Positions 11,362 through 22,790 of a DNA stretch of 64,000 nt are shown here, piece by piece. The stretch comes from Lithobates sylvaticus. Lineage: Eukaryota; Chordata; Amphibia; Anura; Ranidae. The number at the start of each line of letters is the position of its first letter. The first letter of the stretch is position 1. Location of the stretch: contig CM053026.1 in the NCBI GenBank assembly GCA_028564925.1, forward strand, positions 607,992,457-608,056,456, read 5' to 3'. Position numbers and translations under genes: made by a program. The notes under the pieces were generated by a model, which ran no database searches, was not told where the DNA came from, and worked only from the letters and a program-made list of their open reading frames with translations.

Positions 11362-11954
11362 TAATGTCCCATACACAAGCTTGGATTTTCCGATGACTAG
11401 TTCCGTCGGATCATTTCCGTCGAAATTTGTCCGATGCTGGTGTTGCGTACACACGGTCGGACAACGTTGTCGGAATTTCCGGTCTTCAAAAACGCTGTGA
11501 CGTAAGCCGTCTTCCACGAGACTAGAAAAGGGAAGTTCAGCACCACGTCCGGCACCCGTTGGGCTCCTTCTGCTGATTCCGTGTTTATCGCGTGTTAGTA
11601 GAAGTTTGGGGACTTACGATTCGCGCTTCTAAGTTTTCTGACTCAGATCGTTACTGCTCTTCAGTTTGTGCTTGTCGTGCGTATCTGTTTATTAGTGCGT
11701 GTAGTCAGTTCGCATTTGTTGGTCATTGCGGCCTATATCTTGATATAGGACACTTTGATTTTCACTGCTTATTGTCTGCTCGTTTCTGGTATTCATTTCG
11801 TTCTTTTGGGCCTTGCTGTTTATCGGTGCTTTCTGTTTGTCCGTTCTGACCAGCCGACCGTTTGTTAGCGATGTTTCCTGTACGTACTCGTCGCTGAGTT
11901 CGTGCTGTACAGGGACTTGGTGTCGGGCTTTTAGCTTTGACCCAAGACCCGTCC

Positions 11955-12326
11955 ATGAACAGAGCGAGGAGGAGTATGTGGACCAAGAATTGGTTGCTTC
12001 AGCGTGACCAATTCTCGCACATGCCTTTGCTTCGTGAGATCCGGGAGAATAATCCTGATGATTTCAGGAACTTTCTCTGGATGACGGACCCCGTTTTTCA
12101 CCGTCTTTTGGCTTTGCTGACCCCTTTTATCAGCCAGCAGGATACCTGCATGAGACAAGCCATCACTCCGGAGCAGAGGCTTGTTGCCACGTTGAGGTAC
12201 TTGGCGACAGGGAGAAGCCTTCAGGATCTGAAGTTCTCCACAGGTATCTCTCCCCAGGCTCTGGGAATCATTATTCCAGGGACCTGTTCTGCCATAATCC
12301 AGGTCCCGCAGGAGGACCATATTAAG
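11955..12326 (+). CDS. Harbinger transposase, exon 1 (N-terminal region)
   Basis: Encodes 124 residues from ATG at 11955: an MNRARRSMWTKNWL start, then a helix-rich N-terminal region ending in LVATLRYLATGRSLQDLKFSTGIS, typical of HARBI1-like transposases just before the DDE domain. The exon ends in phase 0 at AAG|GTAACA (donor 12327). Exon 2 resumes at 18710 after a consensus acceptor, also in phase 0. The 6.4-kb intron now contains an L1 LINE on the opposite strand. The open frame extends slightly upstream of 11955 but only through a TTG codon, so the ATG at 11955 is preferred. The transposase would cut and paste the element in the nucleus with the Myb-like partner. Confidence 0.75.
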
Positions 12327-12343
12327 GTAACATTTCTCCTTTA

Positions 12344-15198
12344 CTATTCCCTTCTATGTAATGGTATCAGGCATTTGGCTGCTGTTAGTAAGTGCCTAGA
12401 TAGGGACTTTTTGTATTTGCTAATAGAGAAGCAGTTTATGTGTAATAGGCAAGCAGCTGCGTCTAATACAATTTCAGTTTCCGTGATGTGTTTGATCAAA
12501 GATATAATCTTATTCCAGTAGCCAAGGATTGGGGGACACTCCCACCAGACATGTAGGAACGTCCCTGTTGTCTTCTCACAGCGCCAACAAAGATCTGAAG
12601 ATTCAGGGGACCATTTTTTCGTCTTATCTGGGGTAATGTACCACATCGTAAGAAGTTTATAAGATATTTCCTGGAACCTCGTGCTAAGTGAACACTTATG
12701 GGCAAATATGCAAGCCTTTTCCCATTGTGCGTTGGGTATGATTGAGCCCAGTTCTGATTCCCATCTTGCTTTATGCTTATTTCTTTCCTGGTGTAGTGGT
12801 TCGTTTAGCCATGCGTATGCAAGGGAATTTGTGTGAGGGGTTTGGGTTCCTTTGTAGCAAATGTCTTCTAGTGGTGTAAGTTTTTGGAAGAAGGCTGTTT
12901 TATTTTTATTGTTCAGCAGGAAGTCTTTAATCTGAAGATAGAACCAAATGCTGGGGGAGGAATCACCAAACTCCGTCTTGAGTGATTCAAATGACTTAAT
13001 CTTATTACCGATCATGCAGTGTATCGCTAGGAATATTGAATTGTGGCCAGGGGTTGGGGTTTTCTTTTGGTTGAGGCCGGGAATAAAGTCAGGATTGTTG
13101 GTTAGTGGGGTCAGTGGGCCCGGAATGGTGGCCAGGTTGTATTTTGTGGCTATTTTGTGCCAAATGTTTAAAGTGTTTGTTACAAGGGGATGCGTGATCC
13201 CCCTAGTGCCTCTAGAGTGTTGGGACCATGGATAATAAAGTAGACTCCCTCCGTCAGGTTGATGTTCTAGTTGTACCCAGTCTTTCAATCCCCAATGACA
13301 GTGCCAGTCAATGATCCTAGATATGTGGGCGGCATAGTAGTATTTTTTGAAATCGGGAAGGCCTATTCCACCTCGGGATTTGGGCCAAGTAAGGGTTCTG
13401 AAGTCTGTTCTGGGTTTTTTGTTGGCCCATAGAAAGTTTCTCTGGATGGAGAGCAGTCTGGAGAAAAAGGAATTTGGTATGTGAATGGGTAGGACGTTGA
13501 AAAAGTATAATAACCTGGGTAAGACCGTCATCTTTAGTATGGAAGCTCTGCCAAACCAAGAAAACTGTCCGTGGGTCCAACGTTGGAGGTCGTCCGTGAT
13601 AGATTTTAGTAATGGGGTGAGATTAGCCGAAAAGAGGGAGTCGATGTCTGGGGTTAATTTGATTCCTAAGTATTTGAGAGCGTTCTGTTCCCATTTAAAT
13701 TTAAAATTGCTTTTGATGAGCAGAAGTGTGTCTGGAGGGATCCCTAGATTAAGAGCTTCGGACTTGGATTGGTTTATTTTAAAGTTTGAGATGTAGCTAA
13801 ATGTCGAAAAGATTTTAAACAGATTTGGGAGAGTCGTGTGGGGGTGAGTAATAAAAAAGAGAAGGTCATCTGCGTAAGCGGCTGTTTTGTATATCCTGTT
13901 GTGTATATTGAATCCAGAAATCTCAGGGGACTTGTTTATCATACGGATAAGAGGTTTGAGTGTGAGGATGAATAGAAGGGGCGAGAGTGGGCATCCCTGT
14001 CTAGTGCCATTATGAATCTGTATCGGGTCTGATAGGGTGTTGTTAATTTTAATTCTGGCCTGTGGGTTCTGGTAAAGGGCCCTGATCCAACTCATCATTT
14101 TGTCCCCTATGCCAATATGGGCGCAGGTGTTAAACATGTATTCCCACGATACTCTATCAAAGGCCTTCTCGGCATCGGTTGATACCAGAAGGCCCTCGAT
14201 TTTCTTTTTTTGTGCATGATGTATTAGGTTTAGAGATTTAGTGATATTATCTCTGGCTTCTCTGTTGGGCATAAAGCCTACTTGTTCTGGGCCTATAATC
14301 TTGTATAATAGTGGTTTCAGTCTATTGGCTAATATTTTGGCTAGGAGTTTAATGTCTATATTCAGGAGGGAGATAGGTCTGTAATTAGCACAGTCTGTAT
14401 GGTCTTTGTCAGGTTTAGGGATGATAGCTATATGGGCCATGAGTAGTGTGTTTGAGTCATTGTCCTGTTGGGCAAGGTGGTTGAAGGCTGAGAGTAGTGG
14501 GGTGGAGAGTAGTTGTGTGAATGTCTTATAGTATTGTGATGTGAAGCCGTCTGGACCTGGGCTCTTTCCTGGTTTAAGAAGTTTAATGGCATCTTGCAGT
14601 TCTGTCATGGTAATCGGTGTGTCTAATGTGTCTTTGTCAAGGTCTGGTAGGGAGGGTAGATTGCTGTCCTTCAGGAATTTTTGTATTGTTTCTTTTCTAG
14701 TGTGTTGCACGTGTGACGGTTTATGTTGTGGGGGAAGATTGTAGAGTTTGGAATAGAATTCGTGGAATATTTCTGCTATCTTCCCCGAGCTGTGCTCTAA
14801 GGTCCCTATTTTGTTACGTATAGCATGTATGTGTTTTGCGCTAGTGGTATCCCTCAAGGCTCTAGCTAGTTGTTTCCCGCTTTTATCTCCATGTTCATAA
14901 AATATGCTTTTGCGGAAGAATAATGCTTTTTGGGTTTGGAAATGGAGAATCTGCAGGAGGGATTTCCTGCATTGAGATAGTTCCTCAGCAGCTGTAGCCA
15001 CAAGGGATTGTTTGTGTAGTGTTTCGAGTTGAGCTATTTTGTGTGACAAAGCCAGGATCTCTTTGTTTCTTTCCTTCTTTTTTCTGGAACCCCATTTAAT
15101 GAATTCCCCCCTGATGACACTTTTGTGGGCTTCCCAATTGTTGAGTGGGTTTGTATCGGTGTCCCTGTTGTTTCTGAAGTATGCTGCGAGGTGTTCCT
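12344..15198 (-). pseudogene. L1/Tx1 ORF2: reverse transcriptase and C-terminal zinc knuckle, no endonuclease
   Basis: A long uninterrupted frame of about 950 codons; 901 from the methionine at 15049, and in frame up to about 15198 (…WEAHKSVIRGEFIKWGSR…). RT blocks are in order: KSPGPDGF, IIPKPDKDHTDCANYRPISLLN, STDAEKAFDRVSW (first catalytic Asp), GTRQGCPLSPLLF, AAYADDLLFF (YADD active site), then a KYLGIKL block, and near the C-terminus a C-x2-C-x8-H-x5-C knuckle (CWRCEKTTGTFLHVWWEC). ORF2p nicks DNA and reverse-transcribes its own RNA. The endonuclease domain expected upstream is absent, and the extreme C-terminus is cut off at the intron junction and replaced by a few residues before a stop. 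The RT frame is otherwise clean, so the copy is fairly young. Confidence 0.88.
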
Positions 15199-17084
15199 AC
15201 CGAAAGGGTAGGGGGTGGATGTTTGTGGGTGTGGGGATGGTAGGGGGGGTGGGCGGGAGCGAGGGGGTTATAAAGATGAAATGGTATTGAGTCTTGGTTC
15301 AGTGGTGCGTCAGGTTGACGCTGAACCAAGTACTGCGTCAGTAAGACGCTTACTGCGACTCTGTGGGGTTGGTGGGAGGCACGCACGCATCCACGAGTGG
15401 TGTGAGATGTAATTAATTGGTCTTCCGGGAACCTAGTGGTCCAGGAGGCCCAAACAGTTTTTTCTATGAGAGGTGTTTCTTTAGGCTTTGGTAAGCAAGA
15501 TATATTCCCATCTGTCTAAAAATAGACGTGTGGGGGTTTGTTTGTAAATATAAGGAGAGAGGTGTCACATGTAGTATTATTATTGTTAAACCTGAATTCA
15601 GGGGAAGGTAAAGGCAACCAGTCTACTTTACGTCTACAAGTAATATAACTTAGGGTAGCAGGTATCCACCATAACAACAGTTAACAAACATGGAGGTGTA
15701 GCGCCGAGCGTCTCCACGGCAGGCCCGCCACCCACCTGGCCTGCCGGTGAGACAACCGGCACCCAGCACCAGAAGTTCACCCCCAAAAGACCTGAGGTAC
15801 ATTTACAGTTCTATGCAAGTAAATAAACTACTTAGTATTCAAAGTACAGCCGATTTGTGCCTGTGAAAAAAAAAACAAAAAAAAAAGAAAGAAAAACAGC
15901 AATTCTATGAGATAATCTTTCTATTGTAGATATGTTCTCAAGCTATTAAGGGTGCCTCTAGGTGTCCTTTCTGAGTATGGTTAACCCAGGGTAACAGCCC
16001 TGAAGTTTCTGTCCTTTGATTTACATCCTGAGCTGCACGATGGTGTCCGCTGTAGGAGAATACCTCCGGGGAGTTTAGGGTGTAGAGAGACCCAACAGCT
16101 CCATGTAATCACAATTTGAGGGGAAGATCTCCCCTATGTTCCGGTATCATTACCCCTGGCAAGCGGAATAGAAAAGAGCTTTCCATGGGCCAAGCGTTAT
16201 CTGTGTGTGGTTGTTAAGTACATATGCGTGCTATTGGCGTTATGTCGCATACCTCTCAAGGCAGGACCTCTACAAGTTCGTGGTTAATGTCCGCCTCAGG
16301 TGGGCTTGCGAGTGTATAAACTTCAAGGTTTTACTAACCTGAGTGTCCAAGTTCCGCACTTCTTAATTCGACATGCGTATGGGGTGGTAAACAGGTGGAG
16401 AGCTCGATTAGGTCCACTGTCTCAGTCAGTTTACCAGGGCCTTAGATCTGACCCATGTTGGCCGACATGTAGGGTAGCTCTAAATTGCAGACTCCGCTCA
16501 TGTTAAATGTCTCAATCTCTGTTGCAGGAGAAAAAAAAAAAAACATAACACTTGTAATGAAGAGGGAATAAAATAAGGAGTTAGGGGATGTGCAACAATG
16601 GATTAATGTTTGACAATGTACGGGAGCAGTTCAGATAAATGTTGACCGGTTGCATGAGGCTCCTCAAGGTTATCTGATCATATATCTGGGGGCATAGGGG
16701 TTGTTCAGAGTAGTTGAGGCATTTTCAGGCTAGTGATATAGTGGAAAGAAACGTAAGTTGTGTCATCATTTCTCGTGGTTTCCTTGTGTAATGCTTGCTT
16801 GCCATCTAGTGGTGAAAAATATGAATTGCGTTTGCTCATAGATACTTCTGCATTTTGTCTTGGAACTGAGTGGGGGATCTGAAGTCGTGTACATGTTGAG
16901 AGATCCAGGTCTGTTAGGGGGCGATAATGTCCCATGACAACGTGCACAACTCCAACTTACAAATTTTTCCCGGGGAGGGGCAATTGGGAGCCTAAGAAAA
17001 GTATGAACGGTGGATCAGGAGAGAAAAATAAAAAGTAGACGTGTTGTAGAACAGAAATGGGTGATGTCAGGTTCGCTGGATAAG
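15199..17084. other. Unassigned region between L1 ORF1 and RT
   Basis: The L1 endonuclease should lie here on the minus strand, but I see none of its motifs (SWNVRG, QETH, GDFN, SDH). Instead there is a G-rich stretch (15200-15270), a stem-loop near 15296-15335 (CTTGGTTCAG ... CTGAACCAAG), and about 1.4 kb of non-coding DNA with an A-rich run near 16530. It may be a replacement or insertion following deletion of the endonuclease region. Confidence 0.4.
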
Positions 17085-18191
17085 TTACAGTCTGGGACCT
17101 TTGCCAAAGGGAGAGTTATAATTGTGCCTGCTGGGATTCCCCTTGATCTTTCCTTGATGGTAAGGGGATTTGGCAGGGGAAGGCCCCATTGGTGGCGTGT
17201 TGTTAATGTAGGGAGGTAGCCTGTAATCTGCGTACCAGTCAGGTAATTCAACGGGGGCAATCTGTAGGTTTTCACAGAACCTGAGGAGATCCTCTGGCAC
17301 CCTCAGCATGAACTGCTTGCCATTGTATGAGGCTTGTAAGGCAAAGGGGAATTTCCATCTATACGGAATTCTCTTTTCCTTCAGTATCTCTAGGAGCGGT
17401 CTCAGGGCTCTTCTGTTCCTCAGTGTGATCGGGGAAATGTCCTGGTATAGCTGAACATGCACGCCATTGAACGTTACCTGCTGATTTAATCTTGCTTTCT
17501 GGAGTATCTCCTCTTTTAAGGGGAAGTTGGGCAGGCAGCAGATGATGTCCCTAGGAGGGTTGTCGTCAGGTGCTCTGGGCTTGAGTGCTCTATGCGCACG
17601 GTCGTATTCGATGGGGGAATCTGCAGGCCGTTCTAGTAGGCCGTTAAAGATGGAGGACAGGGCCGGTTTGATTTGCTCTGGGACAACAGATTCGGGGACA
17701 CCTCTCACTCTTATATTGTGCCTCCTTCCTCTATTATCGAGGTCTTCGATCTGTCTGTTCATCTCCAACATGTGTTGGGAGTGGGTGTCCGTTATGTCGT
17801 CCAGTCTAACTAGGGCCCTGTCTCTCCTCTTCCCCGCTCTCTCAGACACTGCCAACTGCTCCGTGAGCCTGAGGAGTTCCGTCTTGATGTCTGTGATAGC
17901 TGCAGAGAACGAGTTCTTAATGTCTGCTGCTATCTCCGTCATGGTAGAGTAGGTCAGGGGAGCGTCGTTAGCAGCGTTACCTCTTGATGAGTCCTCTGAT
18001 GCCGGTAAGGATATCTCGTCGTCCTCTCTGTCTTCTCTCCCGCTTGCTCCGTATGTCGGCGCCATCTTGGGACTCGCGTGGTCGCCGCTGTAGCGGTATT
18101 TGCTGAGGCTTGCTGCGGAGATTTTCCCTTTTGGGGTTCCCGCGGACCTGAGGGAGCGATTGTGAATCCCCTTCTTGTTGTAGGTGGGCAT
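17085..18191 (-). CDS. L1/Tx1 ORF1 protein (RNA-binding chaperone)
   Basis: An intact 368-codon frame. The first 75 residues are basic then acidic and low-complexity. Residues about 85-155 form a heptad-rich helix suitable for the ORF1p trimer coiled coil. A Transposase_22-type RNA-binding domain begins at RRHNIRVRGVPE (about 157-167) with YDRAHRAL further on, followed by the C-terminal domain (about 240-320). ORF1p coats L1 RNA and is needed for retrotransposition. The length fits the family. An in-frame methionine at residue 43 is an alternative start. It lies directly 5' of the ORF2 remnant on the same strand, as expected in an L1. Confidence 0.85.
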   Translation of the reverse strand: MPTYNKKGIHNRSLRSAGTPKGKISAASLSKYRYSGDHASPKMAPTYGASGREDREDDEISLPASEDSSRGNAANDAPLTYSTMTEIAADIKNSFSAAITDIKTELLRLTEQLAVSERAGKRRDRALVRLDDITDTHSQHMLEMNRQIEDLDNRGRRHNIRVRGVPESVVPEQIKPALSSIFNGLLERPADSPIEYDRAHRALKPRAPDDNPPRDIICCLPNFPLKEEILQKARLNQQVTFNGVHVQLYQDISPITLRNRRALRPLLEILKEKRIPYRWKFPFALQASYNGKQFMLRVPEDLLRFCENLQIAPVELPDWYADYRLPPYINNTPPMGPSPAKSPYHQGKIKGNPSRHNYNSPFGKGPRL

Positions 18192-18709
18192 ATTCTCCTC
18201 TCCCTGTAGCCGTTTTTTGCCTCCGGGCCTCCTGTCTCACCGGAGCTCACTCAATCAGCGTCCATGCACGCTGCGCGCCAAGCCACGCCCCTCTTCCTCC
18301 TATTATTAGCTTGATAGGTAATTGCAGAATGTCAAAATGTGCTTCCCTTTTTTTTTTTTGGGGGGGGGATTAGGAAGCTTCTTTTATCTTTCCTGTGGGC
18401 TGCCAATAGTGTTAGGTAAGGAGGGTCTGGCCAAACTAGCACACATTATTGAGCCATTTGGCTATCAATGAAGTGGAGAGGGTTACCTGTCCAATCCCCC
18501 CCCAAACCCCTAGTTATTGTCAATGGCCCATCAGAAGTGGGGGGGTTGATGGGGGGTGAGTAATATGCTAAGGGGACCTTGTACTTTGGGGTGCAAATAC
18601 TTTCAAGGTTCCAATTTAAGTCTGATCTTGTTCCAAGATGTAAGTGTCTAATCTGCTTGCAATGTTTATGTGCAAAGTGACTCATTTTTTTTCTTGTTTG
18701 ACTCCACAG

Positions 18710-19458
18710 TTCCCTTCCACGCCACAGGAATGGCAGACTGTGGCCTCCCACTTTGCCAGCCGTTGGGACTTTCCTAACTGCCGAGGTGCAATTGATGGGA
18801 AACACGTCCGCATTGTCCAACCCCCAACTCGGGTTCATACTATTATAATTACAAGGGGTTTAATAGTGTAGTGATGTTGGTGGTGGTGTCGGCGACATAC
18901 GAGTTTTTGTATGTGGACGTGGGGATGAATGGCCGGATCTCGGATGGTGGTGCCATTGCGCACACGGAGTTCTACTGGCGTCTCCAGAGTGGCAGTCTGT
19001 GCTTGCCACCTCCAGAGGAGAATGCTGAAGGACTCCCCTTCGTCTTTGTCGCGGATGAACCATTTGCGCTGACAACCCATCTGATAAGGCCCTTCCCGAT
19101 GAGGACCCTCACCCCAGACCAGAGGGTCTTCAATTACAGGCTGTCCAGAGCCCGCAGAGTGGTGGAGAACAACTTTGGGATCCTGGCCAGCCGCTTCCGC
19201 CTCTTTTTGACGGCTATTAACTTGGCGGAATATAAACTCAACCACATAGTTCTTTCCTGCTGCATATTGCACAACTTCCTCAAAAGACATAGCAGCAACT
19301 ATGTTGTGCCCGTTGGCCCGGATGTGGACGGGCCTTCCAATGCTGACCTCACAGCCCTTCAAGCTGCACGTCCTGGCTTGCCCCCTCTAAATGCCCGCGA
19401 GAGATATATGGACTACTTTGTGGGTAGGGGGGCCATTGCTCTGCCTGACGATGTGTGA
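18710..19458 (+). pseudogene. Harbinger transposase, exon 2 (DDE domain), one frameshift
   Basis: Follows the acceptor tttgactccacag (AG at 18708-18709) and continues exon 1 in phase 0. It carries the DDE_Tnp_4 nuclease: RGAIDGKHV (first Asp), YEFLYVDVGMNG with ISDGG (second Asp), then FVADEPF, HLIRPFP and ARRVVENNFGILASRFR (catalytic Glu), ending at a stop at 19458. One frameshift, probably a lost base in the run aacccccaac near 18820, separates the first Asp block from the rest; after it the frame is open to the end. AATAAA follows at 19471. The gene is therefore recently broken, and it also has an L1 in its intron. Confidence 0.82.
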
Positions 19459-19470
19459 GAGGCATTTTTT

Positions 19471-19476
19471 AATAAA
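19471..19476 (+). terminator. Poly(A) signal of the Harbinger transposase gene
   Basis: AATAAA lies 13 bases after the transposase stop codon, in a T/A-rich context. Confidence 0.6.
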
Positions 19477-20553
19477 TATATTTTTTAACCAGACCTAGGA
19501 TTTCTTGTCATTTACTGCTTGTGTTTCTTGTAGGTGTGTTCTAGCTTATTTGTATTTTAAATTTTGGCCCTTTATCTTCAACAGTGGGAATGCACTTTCT
19601 GGGCAAAAGGAGGTTACAGTCTCTTCTTCCCAAAAAGAATCTTCTCATGTTGTGTGTGTGATACCTAATATTTTGTCTAGATAAGGTTTGTAGTGCATAA
19701 CTGACACCCAAAATACTCCTTTTCATCACCATGACAGAAATGTGTGTATTCCCGAAAATGGTGTGCTACGTGTTTTATTACAAAGCACTGTGGGTGTCAT
19801 TTACAAAAGCCAAATCCACTATGCACTACAAGTGCACTGCAAAAGTGCCCTGGAAAATACACTTGCAGTGCAAACTGGAATAGCCTTTAGTAAATAACAC
19901 CCATTGTCACCAAAATCATTTACTTTTGCCATAAATAATGCTTTTGTGTTTTTAAATAAGGAAGCCACACATTTTTTAGATGTCAAAATTTTACTTACAA
20001 CACATTCACAAGTGCCTTTCAAAAATGCTTTTGGAAACTGAAAAGATCTTTGTTATTTAGAACATTGTTTACTAACATTGCGCATTTGGTAAAACCAGGC
20101 ATGTAGCAAAACATAACAGACTGAACATAGGAACTTGCAAAGTTCAACTTTCAAAAGTGAAGACAAGATCAGACATGACTATATGTTCAAAGTGTGTTTG
20201 ATCGTGCCTTCATCACATGTGGTGTCACCCCTGGAAAAGTGAAATTTAGAACATGCACACAATTTGGGTATCAAAATGGGCATTTGATGCTAAAACACAT
20301 GCCTAGAATGATCAAATGTGCAATCTCCCATCATGGGGATCAATGGACGTGTTTTGGGGGTGCAACCCCTTCACCTCACCCACTTTAGTAGTTAGTAAAG
20401 TGGTTGCACCCCCAAAACGTTGTCATTCATCCACCATGATGGGAGCTAGCACATGTTGACACACTGTGTGCATCTTCCAAATTTGGCACAGTTATTAAGT
20501 TAAAATTTTTGTGAGAAACAGACACAAATGTGTTATAATTACTTTGTGCATTT
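19477..20553. other. Spacer between convergent Harbinger genes
   Basis: No gene is seen. It separates the 3' ends of the transposase (+) and the Myb-like gene (-), and holds the inverted repeat at 20325-20445. Confidence 0.5.
20325..20445. repeat. Imperfect inverted repeat, about 50-nt arms
   Basis: The left arm runs CTCCCATCATGG ... GTTTTGGGGGTGCAACC ... ACTTTA and the right arm is its reverse complement (TAAAGTGGTTGCACCCCC ... CCATGATGGGAG) with a few mismatches. It lies between the convergent 3' ends of two Harbinger genes. Confidence 0.75.
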
Positions 20554-21860
20554 TCAGATTTTCGCTAAAACATCAATGATGTTCTTCATTTTTTGTTGAA
20601 CATCATTGATGTTTTTCTTGATCTCATCTAGATCTCGATTGCACACCATTATCTCCCCAATGAGTACGTGTGCACTTTCAGTGGTAAAGTGCGATTCTTC
20701 TTCCACAACATCCACATCACCTAAAAAAAAACACAAACAAAAAAAAAAGTGGCTATTGTAAAAGAGGCAGGCATACATTGATTAGCTTACCAGTAGCTGG
20801 GTTCTCCCACACTCACCTGTTGTGGTGACAAGTTCTCCAAGTTCGATGATCTCTCCTTCCTCCTCCTCTTCTGCTTCTGGTGTTGGTATTTCCCCTTTTT
20901 TGGGAGGTGTGGGTTTCCTGGTGTCCTCAGACGTCCCAAGTCTTCGCTCCCCTATGAGAATGTACAAAAGGAATACTTAGCACAACAATCTATTGAGGGC
21001 AGAAATAGGAAATGTCAAACATTGCTTGGAAGTGACGGACAATAGTTGTTTGTGGCCAGGTTCAAAGGACAACAACATTAATGTAGTCACTTTGTAAAGG
21101 TGCAAAACTTACTACCTTTTTGGTTGACGTTTATCAGATGGAGACACCCCTATAGTATCAACTGGAGCACATGTGTGGAACAACATAATAAAAAGGGGGT
21201 TTGGGTGTCCCAGCACTAGTGCTCTAGAGTCCAGATGGGTAAACAGCTACTGAGTGACCTCTCCTTTACATTGAAGAAATTTGCTTTACATTCTTGATGA
21301 CATCTCTATTGACAACAAACTTCCATTCACTAAAAACTTCACCAAACATCGTATTATAAGTGGCCGAATGATCGAGGTTGAGTACGATCGAATTGACACA
21401 CGAACATGAAAGTGGCCATTTTCAAATGTACAACATAGAAAAAAACAACCACATGGAGCAGTATGCAAGCAAGAAAAAAAAACACAAAACACGACAACTA
21501 CTTACTTTTTTGAAGAACTCGATTGATCTTTATGTACTGATCGGGCTCCCTCAGTTTCAGGTCTGACCAGCGTTTCCTCAGTTGTTCCTTGGATTGTTGT
21601 ACCACAAAATTATTGTACAGCCTCCTCACAACTTTAGACATGATCTTGGCCTTTCTGACATTTGGGTTGAGGTAAGGCCCATACTTCCCATCATAGTCGC
21701 TCCTCTTCAATATGTCCACCATCTCCAACATTTCTCCAAAAGACATATTGGAGGCCTTAAATTTAAGCCTCCGGGATCGGGACGTTTCTGCCTCCGGCCT
21801 TTCCTCGTCCTCCTCCTCATTGCTGTAATATTTAGGGCGCACCTGCTGTGTCCCCGCCAT
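20554..21860 (-). CDS. Harbinger Myb/SANT-like DNA-binding protein, three exons, apparently intact
   Basis: Exons on the minus strand: 21860-21506, 20951-20817 and 20720-20554. All introns have GT/AG ends (donors GTAAGT and GTGAGT; acceptors CATAG and a T-rich TTTAG), and the phases agree, giving 657 nt, or 218 codons plus stop. Exon 1 encodes a Myb_DNA-bind_5/trihelix domain (about residues 38-112), including the conserved LRKRWSDLKLRE helix. Exon 2 is proline then glutamate-rich. Exon 3 ends in a heptad helix (LDEIKKNINDVQQKM), likely an oligomerisation segment. In Harbinger systems the Myb-like protein binds the element's ends and brings the transposase to the nucleus. It is convergent with the transposase and divergent from the MADF gene. 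No stop or frameshift is seen. Confidence 0.85.
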
Positions 21861-21919
21861 GTGCTTTCCCCACTGCGCCGTAAAGAGAAGGGGTGGGGAA
21901 TAGACGATAAAGATCGTCA

Positions 21920-21959
21920 GGGGCGGGCGGAGTTTCACGCATGCACACTGTATATAAAA
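21920..21959 (+). promoter_or_regulatory. GC box and TATA box between divergent Harbinger genes
   Basis: GGGGCGGGCGG (about 21920-21930) is followed by TATATAAAA at 21951-21959, oriented toward the plus-strand MADF gene. The minus-strand Myb-like gene starts 60-90 bp away, so the region may serve both. The hAT MITE at 22025-22637 now lies between this TATA box and the MADF start codon. Confidence 0.5.
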
Positions 21960-22024
21960 CGTCACACGCGTGTGTCGTAGCGACGATCTGTGAGCCAAGG
22001 GGAGAGAGAGCTGACGCACGACAC

Positions 22025-22637
22025 CAGGGGTGCCCAACCTTTTTAAGAGTGAGGGCCACTTAAGCAACTTGGTAACCAGTCGCGGGCCACAATGAGCGGA
22101 GCGGGCATATGACAGGTCACGGCTACTCTATAGGCCCTCCGATCCGATCCACACAGATGGAAGGGGACTCCCCTTTTTTTTAAGAGGATCGGATTGGAGG
22201 CAGGCGGGAGTAAACGGACAAAAGTCTGTTTACATCTGCCGCTCTGTAGAGGTGAATTGAGGGTCCGATTGGGTAGGGCCGATCGCGTGAAAAGGGCCTA
22301 AACTGCTTTCACACTGATGTGCTGTGGTTTACCCACGCTGCGGGTGCAGCATAGTGCTCCTGTGTCTATCCTGCAGGTTAACTGAACGTTGCCATAGACT
22401 CTGCCTGTGGCAAAAGCCGGCGCTGTACGGGAAGCATCGGCTTATGGGGCTCTACTCTACAGCCGCTTTCTTCCTCTACCACCAGCTTCATTCACAACAC
22501 TGATGCTGTGGTATGCTGGGTCGGCAACCTGCGATCTGGTCTTGCTAACCCACCATTCCAGAACAGGAGGTTGCGGGCCACATCAGAGGGCTCCGCGGGC
22601 CACATGTGGCCCCCGGGCCACTGGTTGGCCACCCCTG
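22025..22637. mobile_element. hAT MITE (Charlie-like ends), 613 bp
   Basis: It starts CAGGGGTGCCCAACCTTTTT and ends with the inverted GGTTGGCCACCCCTG. Its 8-bp flanks CACGACAC and CACGAGAC (one mismatch) fit a hAT target duplication. GGGCCAC words near both ends and the CAGGGGTG terminus are typical of Charlie-type non-autonomous elements. No coding region. It interrupts the 5' leader of the MADF gene inside Harbinger. Confidence 0.8.
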
Positions 22638-22790
22638 CACGAGACGATCGCTATAACAAAGGTACAATTTGAACTTGGTACATCACTAGCCTAGACTGCT
22701 TAGACCTTGAGACTTATTTATGGAGAAGATTAGGAGAGTTTAGCCTGACATTATTTAGTGTTTTGTGTGGTGTAGTGTCTTGCAGAGAAG

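Larger units (their letters stand above)
12344..18300 (-). mobile_element. L1/Tx1-type LINE inserted in the Harbinger transposase intron
   Basis: Reading leftward: a 5' region from about 18300, ORF1 (18191-17085), a region with no recognisable endonuclease (17084-15199), then ORF2 reverse transcriptase and C-terminus (15198-12344). The element lies wholly between the donor at 12327 and the acceptor at 18708 of the Harbinger intron and is antisense to it. Its 3' junction is abrupt: ORF2 ends in the middle of the conserved C-terminal AAKCLIPLH block, with no 3' UTR or poly(A). No target duplication is obvious. This is a rearranged copy rather than a simple 5'-truncated insertion. Confidence 0.8.
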
